From the NCBI GenBank assembly GCA_026261815.1, contig JAMPIT010000884.1:16328210-16392209 (forward strand): DNA of 64,000 bases, in the 5' to 3' direction. Position 1 is the stretch's first letter. Each line of letters begins with the position of its first letter. The position numbers and the translations under genes are program-made. Source of the DNA: Monarcha castaneiventris obscurior. Taxonomy: Eukaryota > Chordata > Aves > Passeriformes > Monarchidae. Positions 37,625-48,100 of this stretch are shown here, one piece after another. The notes beneath the pieces are model-generated. The model saw only the letters and a program-made list of their open reading frames with translations. It made no database searches and was not told the origin of the DNA.

Positions 37625-38860
37625 CCAGACCCGAATAGCTACAGAGGGGTGAAGGCTGTACCCAGGTACCTTACCCTACTGCCTGTGTAATTAACCCCAT
37701 ACAAGCCACTGACAGAACAGGAAGGCTGTGCCATTTTGGTGTCGTGGATCCCAAGAGACACACCCAAAGGGCAGAGCAAAGGGATCCACAGAGAATTTTC
37801 AGCAAGACTTAACGTGATAGGACAGTGGAGGTCAGGGCATATTTGCCCATCCTGTCCTCACTAGGAAAAATTCTTTTCAAAGTATTAAAATTCTAACACT
37901 CTGTTTTAACACATTAAACTTTTTTTTCCTTTTAAAGCTGTATCTGATTTGCACAGATAGAAGAAACCCTGTTCTCTGCTCTCTCCTTCTCCCTCTCTCC
38001 ACACTCTTCCTCCTCCTGGGGGACCCAGGGGAGCAGTAGCAGCCACTGGTTTCTAACAGCCACATAATATTCCTGACAGAAAGAGCCTGTTCAAGCACTG
38101 CCACGGAGATACCACACTAGCGAAGGAAAAAGGTAGGCAAGAGCAGCAGTGCCCTGCCTGTGGGTGGGAGGAATGCACCTAAAGCCAGAGCCAGAGCCTG
38201 AAGTGCCAGGAAGGGGCAAGAGGCAAGGAAAAGCATCTTAAAGCTGTAGTGAAGTTAACAGCAGAGGCAATTTGCCCAAAGGCGCTTTTAAAAACCACAG
38301 GAAAAGATTTATGTTTTCCCTGTGTAATGTGGCTTTTCCCCCTTTTCCAAATAAACTAAGTTAACAACAATGTTTTGACTATTTTCAAGCACGTTCTGGA
38401 AAGTCACCTCCCCTCGACCTACCCAGGCAGAAGTTCCTAAATGTTTGAGTCCACAGCTCCTGGGAGCACATGCCAAAGAGCTGGGTGGCCACACCACACT
38501 GGCTCCTGTCCAGCGTTTTCAAGTTGTGCTGAAATACAGTTGAAAACGTTAAATGTTCTCCCAATATTTTCGATACAAACAATCCCCACAGCTGCCAGGA
38601 GGATATTTCAGTTGCAGGGGGGAAGGGCACATGGCCAGGAGATACTTTGACACAAGAGGTGTCCCACATTACAGTCCAGTCTTGAAGAGGGAAATAAATC
38701 ACTCCCTATCATCACTTGCACTAAGTTGACTGTGGAAAGCATCCTTTCTGTCCATCAAGGCAATGACAACCAAAAGAAATGACGTGCCCCACACAGCCCC
38801 ACCTCCTCCTGCCGCAGTGCTGTTAGAGTAGGTAAGGACAAACTCACTGATGCAGACTAG
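37625..38860. other. Non-coding, no recognised element
   Basis: Nothing I can name apart from short A/T runs. Confidence 0.4.
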
Positions 38861-38862
38861 TT

Positions 38863-38936
38863 TGATGCAGGGAGTTTGGATCAGATGACCCAGTGTGGTC
38901 CCTTGCAACCTTACCCGTCCTGTGATTCTGTGATTT
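38863..38936 (+). mobile_element. CR1 LINE 3' tail fragment
   Basis: GATGCAGGGAGTTTGGATCA, GATGACCCAGTGTGGTCCCT, TGCAACC, then two octamers (TGTGATTCTGTGATTT). This is the avian CR1 terminus with its ATTCTGTG tail, severely 5' truncated (about 75 bp). Confidence 0.8.
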
Positions 38937-38939
38937 TAC

Positions 38940-41310
38940 AAACCACCAAGAAATATACCATGACAACCAAGCCAACACAACGAGAAGAGCACTTTTGAAG
39001 TGGCATGAAAGTTTTGTACAGCAGATGGCTGACAAGGCAGCCATTAAAAAGGGGAGGAAGAAAAAAAAAAAAAAAAACCAACCAACCCACCCCAGAAGGC
39101 AGAAGTGCTCTCTGCCATCCTCAGATCCATGTAAAAACACGGCATGAAGCCGAACATGTCCCGGAGCACCCGCTTCTGTCCCACTGAACTTTTGACCTGC
39201 TGGCGGTAGCTGAACCCCTCCTGAGTCCATTGCCGGGTGATGCTGCAGCAGAGATTTAGAAAGGGGAACCTCGTCAGGCGCCTGCATCTGCCAGAGCCAG
39301 CGTGAGGGCCAGCTGTGCCCACCCCCTCCCCAAACAATGCCCAGGGTCCGGCCTGATGGATGCTCCTCTTTCTTTTTGGACATCCCTTCCCCTGCAGTCT
39401 CTGGCTACGCACCGGTCCAGCGAAAGGAAAAACAAAACATTTGCTTCCCAGGTTTCTGCCATCCAGCCCCGCATCTGGCAGCCTGGAAGCTTCATTTTCT
39501 TTTGGGCCAGTAAGTAGAGAGTAAAGGGTATGCATTTATAAAGGGAAGAGGTAAAAAAAAAGAAAGAAGAGCTCCATTCTGCCTCTCTGTAACGACCCCA
39601 AACTTCTCAAATACCCTCAGCAAATCTGCTCAGTGTGGGAGGGATGGCTCTAGATGGTCTATCATTACAGAGCCTTCCAGCTAGCCATGGACAGACCCAC
39701 CAGAAGAGAAAATATCAGGGGGGAAGGGGTGGGGCAGGAGGGGAGAAAAACAAGAAACAGCTAGAGCTTTTTAAAAATGTCCAACAGAACACCACAAATT
39801 GGAAGATCAGGTTTTATCTGGTTTGAGGACTGCAGGGATGGTAGCAGTGAAACCTTAACCTCACCCGCCTGCTGAAACTGGAGGGAGAGTGAGAGCAGGG
39901 GATATTTGTTTCAAGTAGAATCAGGGCTCGTTTAAAACTTTTGCCTGTTGTAATGATGTTGTAAGAGTTTAGCACCAAACTCCCCACTGGAGATACACTG
40001 GTATCAGAAAAACAGCAAAAAAAGAGCCACCAACCAGAATTTAAGCTCAGAGGAGCCCACTTCTCCTAGGAAGAAGAGAATATCCAAGAAGATCCAGCTG
40101 CATCCAGCATAAGACCATTCCTTAGAGACACTGGGCAGAGCTGCACAAACATCAGCTGTGAAGCTCAAGGAGTTTGAGCATGACCATCCCGTCCAGCTGA
40201 AACCCTCTGAGCCTGAGATCTCCTTTCCTCCTTCCACATGCACAGATTTGCTCAAAGCACCCATTTTACTCTGCATCCAAATGGACTGGGGCAATCACCC
40301 CTGGGTTACTCATGAAGGGCAGTGACTCTTGAGGGAAGGGGGACTCCTTAATCTGCCTCCCCACAATAACCAAAGCTAAAGCAAGAAAATATCATTCCTA
40401 CATGAGCACAGGCTCACTTTTTATGGCTAGCTAGGGTTTTATTCCCCCGTAACATGTGCTTTAAATCCTGGCATCTCCACAAACCCCTAGAAAAATAGCC
40501 ACCCCCGTTTTATTCAGACACCCCTGAAACTCAAGCATGTCTCAGAGGTAGCAGTGAGACAGCCAGAAGGGGCACTGACATTATTAGGTCCAAAACCATG
40601 GAAGAAATCTTCTTTATGCAGCTAAATAAAGCACAAATTTAAAAAAAATCACACAGAGCAGTACTCTTAGAAAAAAGTGTAAGTCCCATAGCTGGCCATT
40701 GGTTTCAAACCAATTTGGGCAAGCTCTTTGTGCAAAGATCTGCTCCCAGACATCCCCGAAAGCAGTGATGAGACTGGAGCAACAACACCAGGCAAGAGGT
40801 AACAAGATGGTGAGCTCCAAGGAACGGCAACTTTTGAAACTGCTTGTGCTGGGCTGCTCACGCTGTGCCGGGGAAGGAGATTTACTCCACGTGCCTGAAG
40901 AAGCAGAGTTCTGACAGCCGCATCCGTCCTCTCACAGCATCCCGATTTTAACCGCAATTCCCACCGACCCTCGGACAAACGCCATGCTTTAAAACCCATT
41001 TCTGCCAAGGGCTGCAGGCCATCCACGTGCATGGAGTTTTTTGGCGATGTTTTCGGTGTGCTGCTTTCTGCTCTGCAACACCCCCAGCACCAACGCGCCC
41101 GCACTCCTCCTCCTGCTCCCGGGCATCCCCCCCCCCCAAAAAAAAGCAAGTTAATTTGTTCCGAGTGATGATGTTAACTCCCCCAGCCTAAGCGTGCTCC
41201 GGGAACCAAAGGGGAGCCCACATTTACTTCATTTGTGAAGCAAGCCAGATGCTAATTGCCTCCAAAGGTGAAAGGCTAGTGCCTTGGCCCTTTTATCATT
41301 GTAAATTCAG
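38940..41310. other. Non-coding up to the CpG island approach
   Basis: No gene recognised. The minus frames at 38844-39383 and 39044-39535 contain a phenylalanine run that is merely the A-run at about 39060 read in antisense. A C-run then A-run lies near 41131-41146. Confidence 0.4.
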
Positions 41311-41313
41311 GTT

Positions 41314-41590
41314 CCTTCAAGACTTTGCGCTGCTGGGCCCGGAGAGCCTCCCCCTTTAATGGTTTGGCATCAATAGGAGGGGGAGGGGAGTTCCCTTTCG
41401 CAAGAAGTTGCATCATTGAGAGATCTTATCCCCTTTCAAGATTTCGTACCGCATAAGGGATTCCCCCTCTTCAGAAATTCACATCCTGCTCGAGGAGTTT
41501 TGCTCTTTAGGACTTCGCGCATCCCACTGAACTTTTAAGCATCTTTGGAATTCGCATTCACGGGGCAATTACTGTCTTTAAAAAACACAC
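41314..41590. repeat. Degenerate tandem array, period about 38 bp, 7-8 units
   Basis: A block of the form CYCTTTnnAGAnTTCGCATCC recurs. Copies begin near 41314 (CCTTCAAGACTTTGCGCTGC), 41352 (CCCTTTAATGGTTTGGCATC), 41393 (CCCTTTCGCAAGAAGTTGCA), 41431 (CCCTTTCAAGATTTCGTACC), 41465 (CCCTCTTCAGAAATTCACAT), 41502 (GCTCTTTAGGACTTCGCGCA), 41540 (CATCTTTGGAATTCGCATTC) and perhaps 41574. Spacings are about 38, 41, 38, 34, 37, 38 and 34. Units are only moderately alike, so the array is old or constrained. It lies about 1.0-1.3 kb inside intron 1, next to the CpG island. No protein is encoded. Confidence 0.6.
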
Positions 41591-42595
41591 GCCACCACGT
41601 TATTCACCCGGTTTATTGCCAACGCGCTGGCAAGAATAGCTTTTCACAGCAAGCACAAAAGATTTCCTACCAGGACACACTTTGTTTGCAACATTTGTAG
41701 CCAGCGCACAAAATATTTACGGGACATTAGCGGCGCACATGAAAATACGAATTAAAATTAACTAAAAAAAAAAAACCAACAAAAAAAAAACCCAACAAAA
41801 AATCCCAAAACCCAAACAAGCCGCACAAGAAAGTTACACGGGTAAATGGGTAGGAAGGTAGGAAAGCGGAGCCCGTGGGGGACAGGGGCGGCGGTGCAGG
41901 CACCGTCGATGCCCCGGCGGCTCCGCTGAGCCGCACAATGAGCGGCGCGGTGCCCCGCGGAGCCCCCCGGCCTCGCCGGGATGCGGAGAAAGGCTGGGCA
42001 GGACCCTCCGCGCCCCCGGCCAGGTGCGGACCCCCGCCCGCAACAAAAGGAGCCGACCCGGGGCACAGCTGAGCGGGCTGGGGGAAGCCCCCCAACAGCA
42101 GCCGCCGGCACCCCCGGGAGAGCCGGGGGGCTACCGGGCCGGGCCCGCCTCTCGCCGCCACCATTTTGGGCACGGGGGACCCACGGCGGGCTCCGTGCCG
42201 CCTCCGTCCCCCCGCCACCTTTGTGTGCGGACACCGGCCCGGCGGAACAATGCGGCCCGGCCCCGCTCCGCCCGCGGCCGCCCCCGCCGTGCGCCCCGCC
42301 AGCCCCGGAGCCGGGGGGCTCCTGCCCGCCGCCGCCCGGGACGGGCGCGCCCGAAGTTTGCGAAGGCGCCCGGGAAGGACCGGGAAGTTGCCGGCTCCGC
42401 CGCAAGCGGAGGGGACACCCCGCGCTGCATCGCGCCGGAATCCAGCGGCTCTCCCGGGGCCGGGGGAAGCCCCCGCCGCACCGCGGGGCAGCGGGAGCGG
42501 CGTGCGGGATCCGCCGGGCAGCGGGGGCATGGCGGCGCGGACACGGCCCGCGGGCTGTCCGGCGGGACGGGGCGCGGCGTCCGCGGGGCTCTCAC

Positions 42596-42778
42596 CTCGA
42601 TCTCGAAGTCGGGCAAGCGGAAGGCGGTGCGGAACAGCGAGCAAAAGTGCGCGATGGCCGGGACTTCCCACCAGGAGCGGAGCTCGTCCAGCGCCACCGC
42701 AGCCGCCGCCTCGGGGCCGCCGGTGCCGGCTACGCTGCCGCCGCCGCCGCCGCAGCCGCCGTCCTCCTCCGGGCACAT
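42596..42778 (-). CDS. CECR2: CECR2 first coding exon (N-terminal 61 codons)
   Basis: Seen: on the minus strand an ATG at 42778 opens 61 codons, ending in ...DFEIE at 42596. GTGAGAG follows directly, a consensus splice donor in phase 0. Residues 32-49 read ELRSWWEVPAIAHFCSLF, and the protein starts MCPEE; both match the N-terminus of CECR2 as I know it from mammals. The ATG context has G at -3. Known: CECR2 is a nuclear chromatin protein with an N-terminal DDT-like region and a bromodomain. It pairs with ISWI ATPases (SMARCA1 or SMARCA5) in the CERF remodelling complex and is needed for neural tube closure. This exon carries only the start of the N-terminal region; the bromodomain lies in later exons that I do not see here. 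Odd: residues 6-31 are a Gly/Ala-rich stretch longer than in mammals. No other family fits. The 5'UTR boundary is unknown. Confidence 0.93.
42737..42762. repeat. GCC/GGC triplet tract coding Gly in CECR2
   Basis: Plus strand has about six GCC-type triplets followed by an imperfect extension. On minus they are GGC codons and give the glycine run at CECR2 residues about 7-14. A similar short CCG run in the 5'UTR region lies at about 42839-42858. Such tracts are slippage-prone. Confidence 0.85.
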
Positions 42779-43164
42779 CTCCCGCGGCCGCCGTCCGCCC
42801 GCTCGGTCGCTGCCTCCCTCACTCCGCGGGCGGCTGCGTGTGCCGCCGCCGCCGCCGCTCGGCGCTGCGGCCCCGCCCGCCCCCCGGCGCCACGCCGCTC
42901 AGCGGCCGCCCCCCGGCGGCCCCGCGCTGCCCCCTCGCTGCCGCCCGCGCACGGGCCGGCGGGGGCGCTGCTGCTGCTGCCGCCGCTGCCCCCCCTACCG
43001 CGGGCGGCCGCCGCTGCGCGGGCCCGTCCTGGCCGCGCTCGCCGCCCTCATCCTCCGCCTCCCGCGCCGGACCCGCCGCGCCGCCGGGAACAGATGGGCG
43101 CGGGGGGGGCCGCGCGGGCGGGGCGGGGCTCGGCGCGCGGGGGGCGTGTCCCGGGGCGGCAGGG

Positions 43165-43169
43165 CCAAT
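43165..43169. promoter_or_regulatory. CCAAT box (NF-Y-type) in CECR2 upstream region
   Basis: GGCCAATGGG sits inside a run of GC boxes about 390 bp upstream of the CECR2 start codon. NF-Y sites of this form usually lie 60-100 bp upstream of transcription starts, which would put a start near 43070-43100 on the minus strand. That placement is inference. Confidence 0.45.
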
Positions 43170-43374
43170 GGGAAGGCGCGGAGCGGGCCCGGAGGGGCGG
43201 GGACAAAAGGCGCGAGGGCGGGGCGGGCGGGGCGGCGCGCGGCCGTGCACGAGGAGGGGGCGGGGCCGGCGCTCATCACAACAACAGGCCCCCGGCACCG
43301 CCCGGCCACGCCCACAAGGGGCGGGGCTGGCGGGCTGGGCGGGGCCGGCGCGCGCGGGGCTGCAGCGCGCTCCG

Positions 43375-43640
43375 GTGCTCCCGATCCCTGTCCCGGTCCC
43401 GATCCCTCTCCTGATCCCGATCCCGCTCCCGATCCTGATCCTGCTCCTGCTCCCGATCCCGATCCCGCTCCCGCTCCCGATCCCGATCCCACTCCCGATC
43501 CCGGTTCCGCTCCTGATCCCGATCCCTCTCCTGATCCCGATCCCGATCTCGCTCCCGATCCCGGTCCCGCTCCCGCTCCTGCTCCCGCTCCCGATCCCGC
43601 TCCCGATCCCGCTCCCGCTCCCGAACCCGATCCCGGTCCC
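43375..43640. repeat. Hexamer satellite (GATCCC/GCTCCC)n
   Basis: About 265 bp of six-base units alternating among TCCCGA, TCCCGC, TCCTGA, TCCTGC and TCCCGG, directly at the outer edge of the CpG island and about 600-860 bp upstream of the CECR2 ATG. Because the period is a multiple of three, every frame stays open and spells a dipeptide repeat: Pro-Asp/Pro-Ala and Pro-Ile/Pro-Leu on plus, Arg-Asp/Arg-Glu and Gly-Ser/Gly-Ile on minus. That explains the very long open frames here; none is a gene. Confidence 0.95.
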
Positions 43641-43644
43641 TTGG

Positions 43645-44715
43645 CTGGTCACCGGGAGCGCCCGGGAGCTGCCGGGGATGGCTCCTGGTGCAGCGAGCCC
43701 CCGGGAATCCCCCGGGGTTTCTGCTCCCACTTCGTGCCTCTGGGCGAGGCAGCCCGAGTGGCGCTTCTCGTTCTCGGCATGCGGCGGCCACGAGGAGCCG
43801 GGGACCCTCCTGTGCCCCGAGACACCCCCGTGTGGCACCCGCACTCCCGGCCCCTCCGGTGCTCCTGGAATGAAGAGCAGCGCCAGCCCGGTTTGAATTG
43901 TGTTGCGGGAAAACCTTCAGCAGCCATTAGGTGTTAATGAGCTGCCTGTGGAAGTGCCTTAGCGGGACCGAGTTGCAGTGAAACACCAAGGAGCTGTGAG
44001 TTGGTGTGCTGTCGCTGCATCGCCTGACAGCCCCTCTGTGGCCACCGCAGCCCGGCTTCAGAACGGCTACAAAGGATCGCCGTGCCCAGCTGCCTCGGCT
44101 CAGGGTCCTGCCTCCAGGGAAACCTCTGTGAAACTGGAGTTCGGCCACAGCCACGGCGGAGCAGAGATTTGCAGAGCTTAGGCTGTGGCTGAGGGCAATT
44201 CCTCCAGAACTGGACTAATCCCACAGCCTGGTCTTAACTAGCGTGGATGCAGGGAAGCAGTGAACTGCCTGATTGGGAGTGGGAGGGGGATATCTCCTTT
44301 CAGGAGCAGCCTGAAGATCCAAGGGGAAAACACATTGCTGATATCCTGTTCTGCCTCTGACTTGGAGGCATCAAAGAGGGAAAAGCTGGTGGCATCAGTC
44401 AGCGTCATTGTATTGGTGCTGAGCTAACACCTGCTGACATAAAGCAGTCTGATTCCAGAGTCTCCAACAAGCATGCACTTTTGAGGTCTCCGGGGTTTCC
44501 TCTCCCTTTTTCCCTTCAAAATGGACGTATCAACAGAGAATAAGGTGAAGGTGTAAGCTCTGTGCTGTGTCTCAGGCTGCTGCCTAACAGCCTGACCGGG
44601 GAAAACTGGCTGGGCATGGGAACAGCTAGTTTAGAGAAGAAACAGATCAAGGAGCAGCAGTGTGCCCCAGCAAGAATGAACAAGCTCTAATTTCATTGCC
44701 CTTTTTCCTATTGCG
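43645..44715. other. Upstream flank of CECR2, GC shoulder then ordinary DNA
   Basis: GC-rich to about 43900, then falling. No exon of a divergent gene is recognisable. Confidence 0.4.
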
Positions 44716-44719
44716 GGAT

Positions 44720-45148
44720 CAAGGGATACCCAGTGAAATTGGAAGGAAGCGAATTTAAAATGGTGCAAGGAAATATTTGTACCATGTGTAATTAACACAT
44801 GGCATTTGTTACCATGAGCTTTCATTGAGGCCAGGAGATTAGCAGGATTCAGAAAAGGATTAGACATTTATGTGGACACCAAGAACATTCATGGTCACAT
44901 TAGACAGGATATAAATAAATTTTAGAAGGGATATAAACTGTCAGGCTTCAAGGCACAACATAACCACTAACTGATGGCGAGGGATTAGGGAAAAACTTCC
45001 CTTGTGGGCGGGTTATTCTATAATTGTCCACTGTGGGGTTTCTTGCACCTTTCTTTGAAGTACCAGAGAGTAGCAACTGTTGAAGTGAGACTGAATTAGG
45101 AGGGCTACCAGGCTCATCTGGTGTGGCAACTGCTGTGCTCTTTGGGGG
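44720..45148 (+). mobile_element. Ancient CR1-family LINE, 3' fragment
   Basis: Ordered blocks: CCCAGTGAAATTGGAAGGAA, ATGTGTAATTAACACATGGC, CATTGAGGCCAGGAGATTAG with CAGGATTCAGAAAAGGATTA, ACATTTATGTGGACACCAAG with AACATTCATGGTCACATTAG, GGGCGGGTTATTCTATAATT with GTCCACTGTGGGGTTTCTTG, and the worn terminus CTCATCTGGTGTGGCAACTG. This is the old CR1 3' consensus order almost without gaps. It is the best preserved of the old copies here. Plus orientation, non-functional. Confidence 0.85.
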
Positions 45149-45149
45149 T

Positions 45150-48100
45150 CTGTGAGGGTCACTTGAGAAACGGAGTGGCAAAGAGGATGACACACCATCA
45201 GGCCTCTTTTTCTTCAGACAGAGACCTTGCTTTCCTTCGCTGTAAATTTCACTCAGAAAATACATTTCCTATGCCTCCCCCCGCAAGGTTTCTTGCCAAA
45301 ACGTACACTGTTTTTAAAGTGGTTTATTAGCTATCTTTCTAAGTTCGGCCTTTGCATCTGTTTTCCCTAAAAGCCTTTGACTTAGTTCATTTATTGTTTG
45401 AAGGAGTCCAGTATGTTACACTGAAACCCTGACTGTGTTTCAAGGCACAATGAGTGCAAGACTTGATCTTGAGCAAGACAGGATCTGATCTCTTGTGTAT
45501 TGTGTCTGCCTGCACTGGATCGAGCCAGCCCCAGCTGCACTGCAGTAACTGTGAGAGGAGAGGGCAACCGAGCTCAGAGCACTTTGTCAGCATGCAGGAT
45601 CTCTATAAAACACCAACAGTTCTGTGCAAAAAATCTCCAGGTGACAAATCCTCAGGCACAGCTTCCTCTGGGCCAGTTACAGAATTCTACAGTACTGTCT
45701 AATGCCCAGTTCTTCCACGGAGCTAACTTTTGGTCCCCTGGCCATGGAAGGGGGGTTTATGTTGCATTTCTGTCCTGGTCTATGCTGGCATTCCTCCCTG
45801 AATTCCTGTAATGTCCAGCCGTGGCTTATCTTGCTGCTGCATCTCTGCTTGTTCTTGACACTAGGTCAAACAGCTTTGTAGTATCCCCACTCTCTACCCT
45901 GCTAAGAACTTTGTGAACTTTAATGAAGACTCCCAATCTCTCTTTTTGTCAGAAGAGCTACGGTACCAATTTTGCCGAATGTTTTTCTGAATTAATTTGG
46001 CTCCCTCTATCGTCCCCATTATTTCTGTTGGACTGTGTTTTCTCTTATATTGTTCTTTTTATTCCAGGATGCTGGGGGCTGCTCACAATCACTTAAGGCT
46101 GCTTCCCTTTTCTAGATTCTTACACTGTTCTTAAACTACTTCTTTAAATTTCTTACCCAAGCACAAAAATCTCTGCTCTCCCACTGCTGCTCAATAGCAG
46201 ACAGAGATTTGGTGAATACACTGTGGTGTTTCCTCTTCTTTGATCCATGTGCTTCTTCTCTTCCAAGCCACCTTTGGTTGTGAATTTCCTGTCCATAACT
46301 AACAAAACCAAAGCCTGCTCTGGCTGGTGTCCTTTCCAAGTATGCTATATTCTTCCTCTGGATCATAGTTTTTTTTCTAGGCTGTTGGTAAGACTTCCCC
46401 CACCACTGATTTTTTAGCTCAATATCCAATCCCAGCTGCTCACTACCTTCCATAGTTACACTCCTCCTCATCTTCTGTGCTTTTTCTCTTCCTTTCTTCC
46501 CAAACTGGCTGAGGGTTGAGTCCTTGTACCATGTAGAGCCACACTGAGGCTGATGGACCAAATCAAAGCCTCTTGTTTTCATTGTTCCAGGTCATCTCTG
46601 GATTTCTGAGCTCGCTTTCATGAGAAAAACACAAGAAACCAAAAAAACCCAGCCAAACAAAAAAAACAAATTCAAAGTGCCAAAAGCAAACTGGAAAAAG
46701 GTTGTAGATTTGCAGGGACTGCATGTCCCCACTCTTGTATGACAAATCATTTCACCCAAAAACAAAAAGAAGGGAGGAGTGTTTTCCACTTTCTCCAGAA
46801 ACACCTGTCATCTGTGCCTGATCTAAAGCTTAAATGCAATACTAGGTTAATGGCAGGTAGATTTCTTGTAGCCTGCCTCTGAAAGGTAATGGATTACTGA
46901 CGGGCACAGGTCAGTTCCTCGCCAGCTGAAGTGATATTATCATTAATAAAGATCTCTCTTAAAAGAACTTTTAACTTCCTTGCATTTCCACCACCTGGAT
47001 TTAAGCTAAAGCCCGGCAGACTATGTTTCTGTAAACTAGGTTCAGAAGGAACTGCAGTCTTCCCTTGTAAAGACTCAAAAGCACTTGCAGAAGGACCAAC
47101 CAAACCTCAGATTCTGTTCTTACTGGCAGCACGTTCTCAGAAGAGAGAACGTGGCTTTGGGAAGTTCAAGTTTTCCTAATTCAGGGGAAATGATTTAACA
47201 GTAGATAAAGCCTAACATTTCTGTTTCTTCAAAACAGAACTTTTGCATTTCTGGCTGTGAAGAGCTTCATCTCCCTTTTCTAGCCTGTCTGAATTTTCCT
47301 GCTTCCTTCTTTGTGTTGACCTCCCCCAACAATCTATCACCAGCAAATCTCACTGCCTTTGTTTCTTTTTGCTGAGTTATGAAGTAGAAGACAGATGTGA
47401 TTTCGCCTCCTACTTTCACCCCAAGCTACTTCAACTTTGTAGGACTCTTCATATTTTGATCCATCTTCAAGTGGCTCGTTCCCTTTTCCATGCCTCCTGA
47501 AGAGATTTCGTGGTTTACATAGCACTGTTGAAAAGCCTTCCTGAACAGAGCAGAGGCTGCAATACTCAGCACTGGGAGGTCTGGCTTTGATCCCTGGATC
47601 CGCTTTTCCTGCTCAGAAAACAAATCAAGGAAACTGAGGCACACACAGTGGAAGTGGAGGCACAGATTTTTCTGGGTAGTGCTGGAGCTGGAGCCATGGA
47701 GGCAGCCAGAGGGACCACAGAAGAGGTGTGGAAGCAGATGAGAAATTTTGCTTGTTTCAGCTAAACCAGGAGAGTCAAGAGAAAAAAGCCATGTTGCATT
47801 TTGATAATTACTTCTTTTGAGCCACTAGTTATGATTTCATAAGAAGTAGGGAAAGCAGTGGCACACAAGGGGCTGACATAAGATGCATGAAAGCCAACAG
47901 GAGTGGTTGAAAGAGAGCAAAACAGATCTGACATAGAGGACAGCGTTGTAGTCAAGAGACTGTGTAGGATGAGAGAGACACAAGGGAAGCAGGGGATGAG
48001 AGAAACTGGTAAATACTCTGAGAGGGGGAAGTAAGTACATCTCCTTCCTAATTAGCAGGGAGTAATGAAAAGTCTGTAGTCACAAACACTTGTGGAGTGG

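Larger units (their letters stand above)
1..42595 (-). other. CECR2: Inferred CECR2 intron 1 (3' part beyond window)
   Basis: The exon-1 donor at 42595 reads leftward, so the left two-thirds of the window should be the first CECR2 intron. This is inference from orientation. I recognised no exon 2; the next coding segment should continue with an acidic, helical stretch after FEIE. In mammals the first intron is also very long. The interval holds old CR1, L2 and MIR remnants, a recent tandem duplication, and several segments with regulatory-looking composition, listed separately. Confidence 0.7.
41865..43380 (-). promoter_or_regulatory. CECR2: CpG island spanning CECR2 promoter, exon 1 and start of intron 1
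   Basis: Base composition changes abruptly from AT-rich to very GC- and CpG-rich near 41865 and falls again after about 43380, with a weaker GC shoulder to about 43900. The island covers the CECR2 exon. Upstream of the ATG (higher coordinates) there are several GGGGCGGGG-type Sp1/KLF boxes between 43100 and 43340. A CCAAT box lies at 43165-43169 (GGCCAATGGG on plus), about 390 bp above the ATG. I see no convincing TATA box, so dispersed initiation is likely. The transcription start cannot be placed from sequence alone. CpG islands of this kind usually also fire antisense, so short divergent transcripts to the right are possible. Confidence 0.85.

Noticed and set aside
38844..39383. 179-codon minus frame with a long phenylalanine run
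   Set aside because: The phenylalanine run is the A-tract at about 39060 in antisense, and the frame starts in a CR1 tail.
41727..42776. 349-codon and 341-codon minus frames (the second at 42819-43844)
   Set aside because: Pro/Arg/Gly/Ala text from GC-rich DNA. The first overlaps the real CECR2 exon in another frame and ends in a run read from A-tracts.
42024..43937. 637-codon plus-strand frame, with 477- and 576-codon partners at 41981 and 42166
   Set aside because: The CpG island has almost no stop codons by composition and the hexamer satellite keeps every frame open. All frames on both strands are long here, and none but the CECR2 exon has a family signature.
46136..46582. 148-codon basic minus frame
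   Set aside because: Rich in Lys/Arg/Gln but matches no family I know; no promoter or splice context.
47625..47650. Short antisense MIR core (GGAAACTGAGGCAC)
   Set aside because: Only 15-20 bp match; flanks do not follow MIR order well enough.
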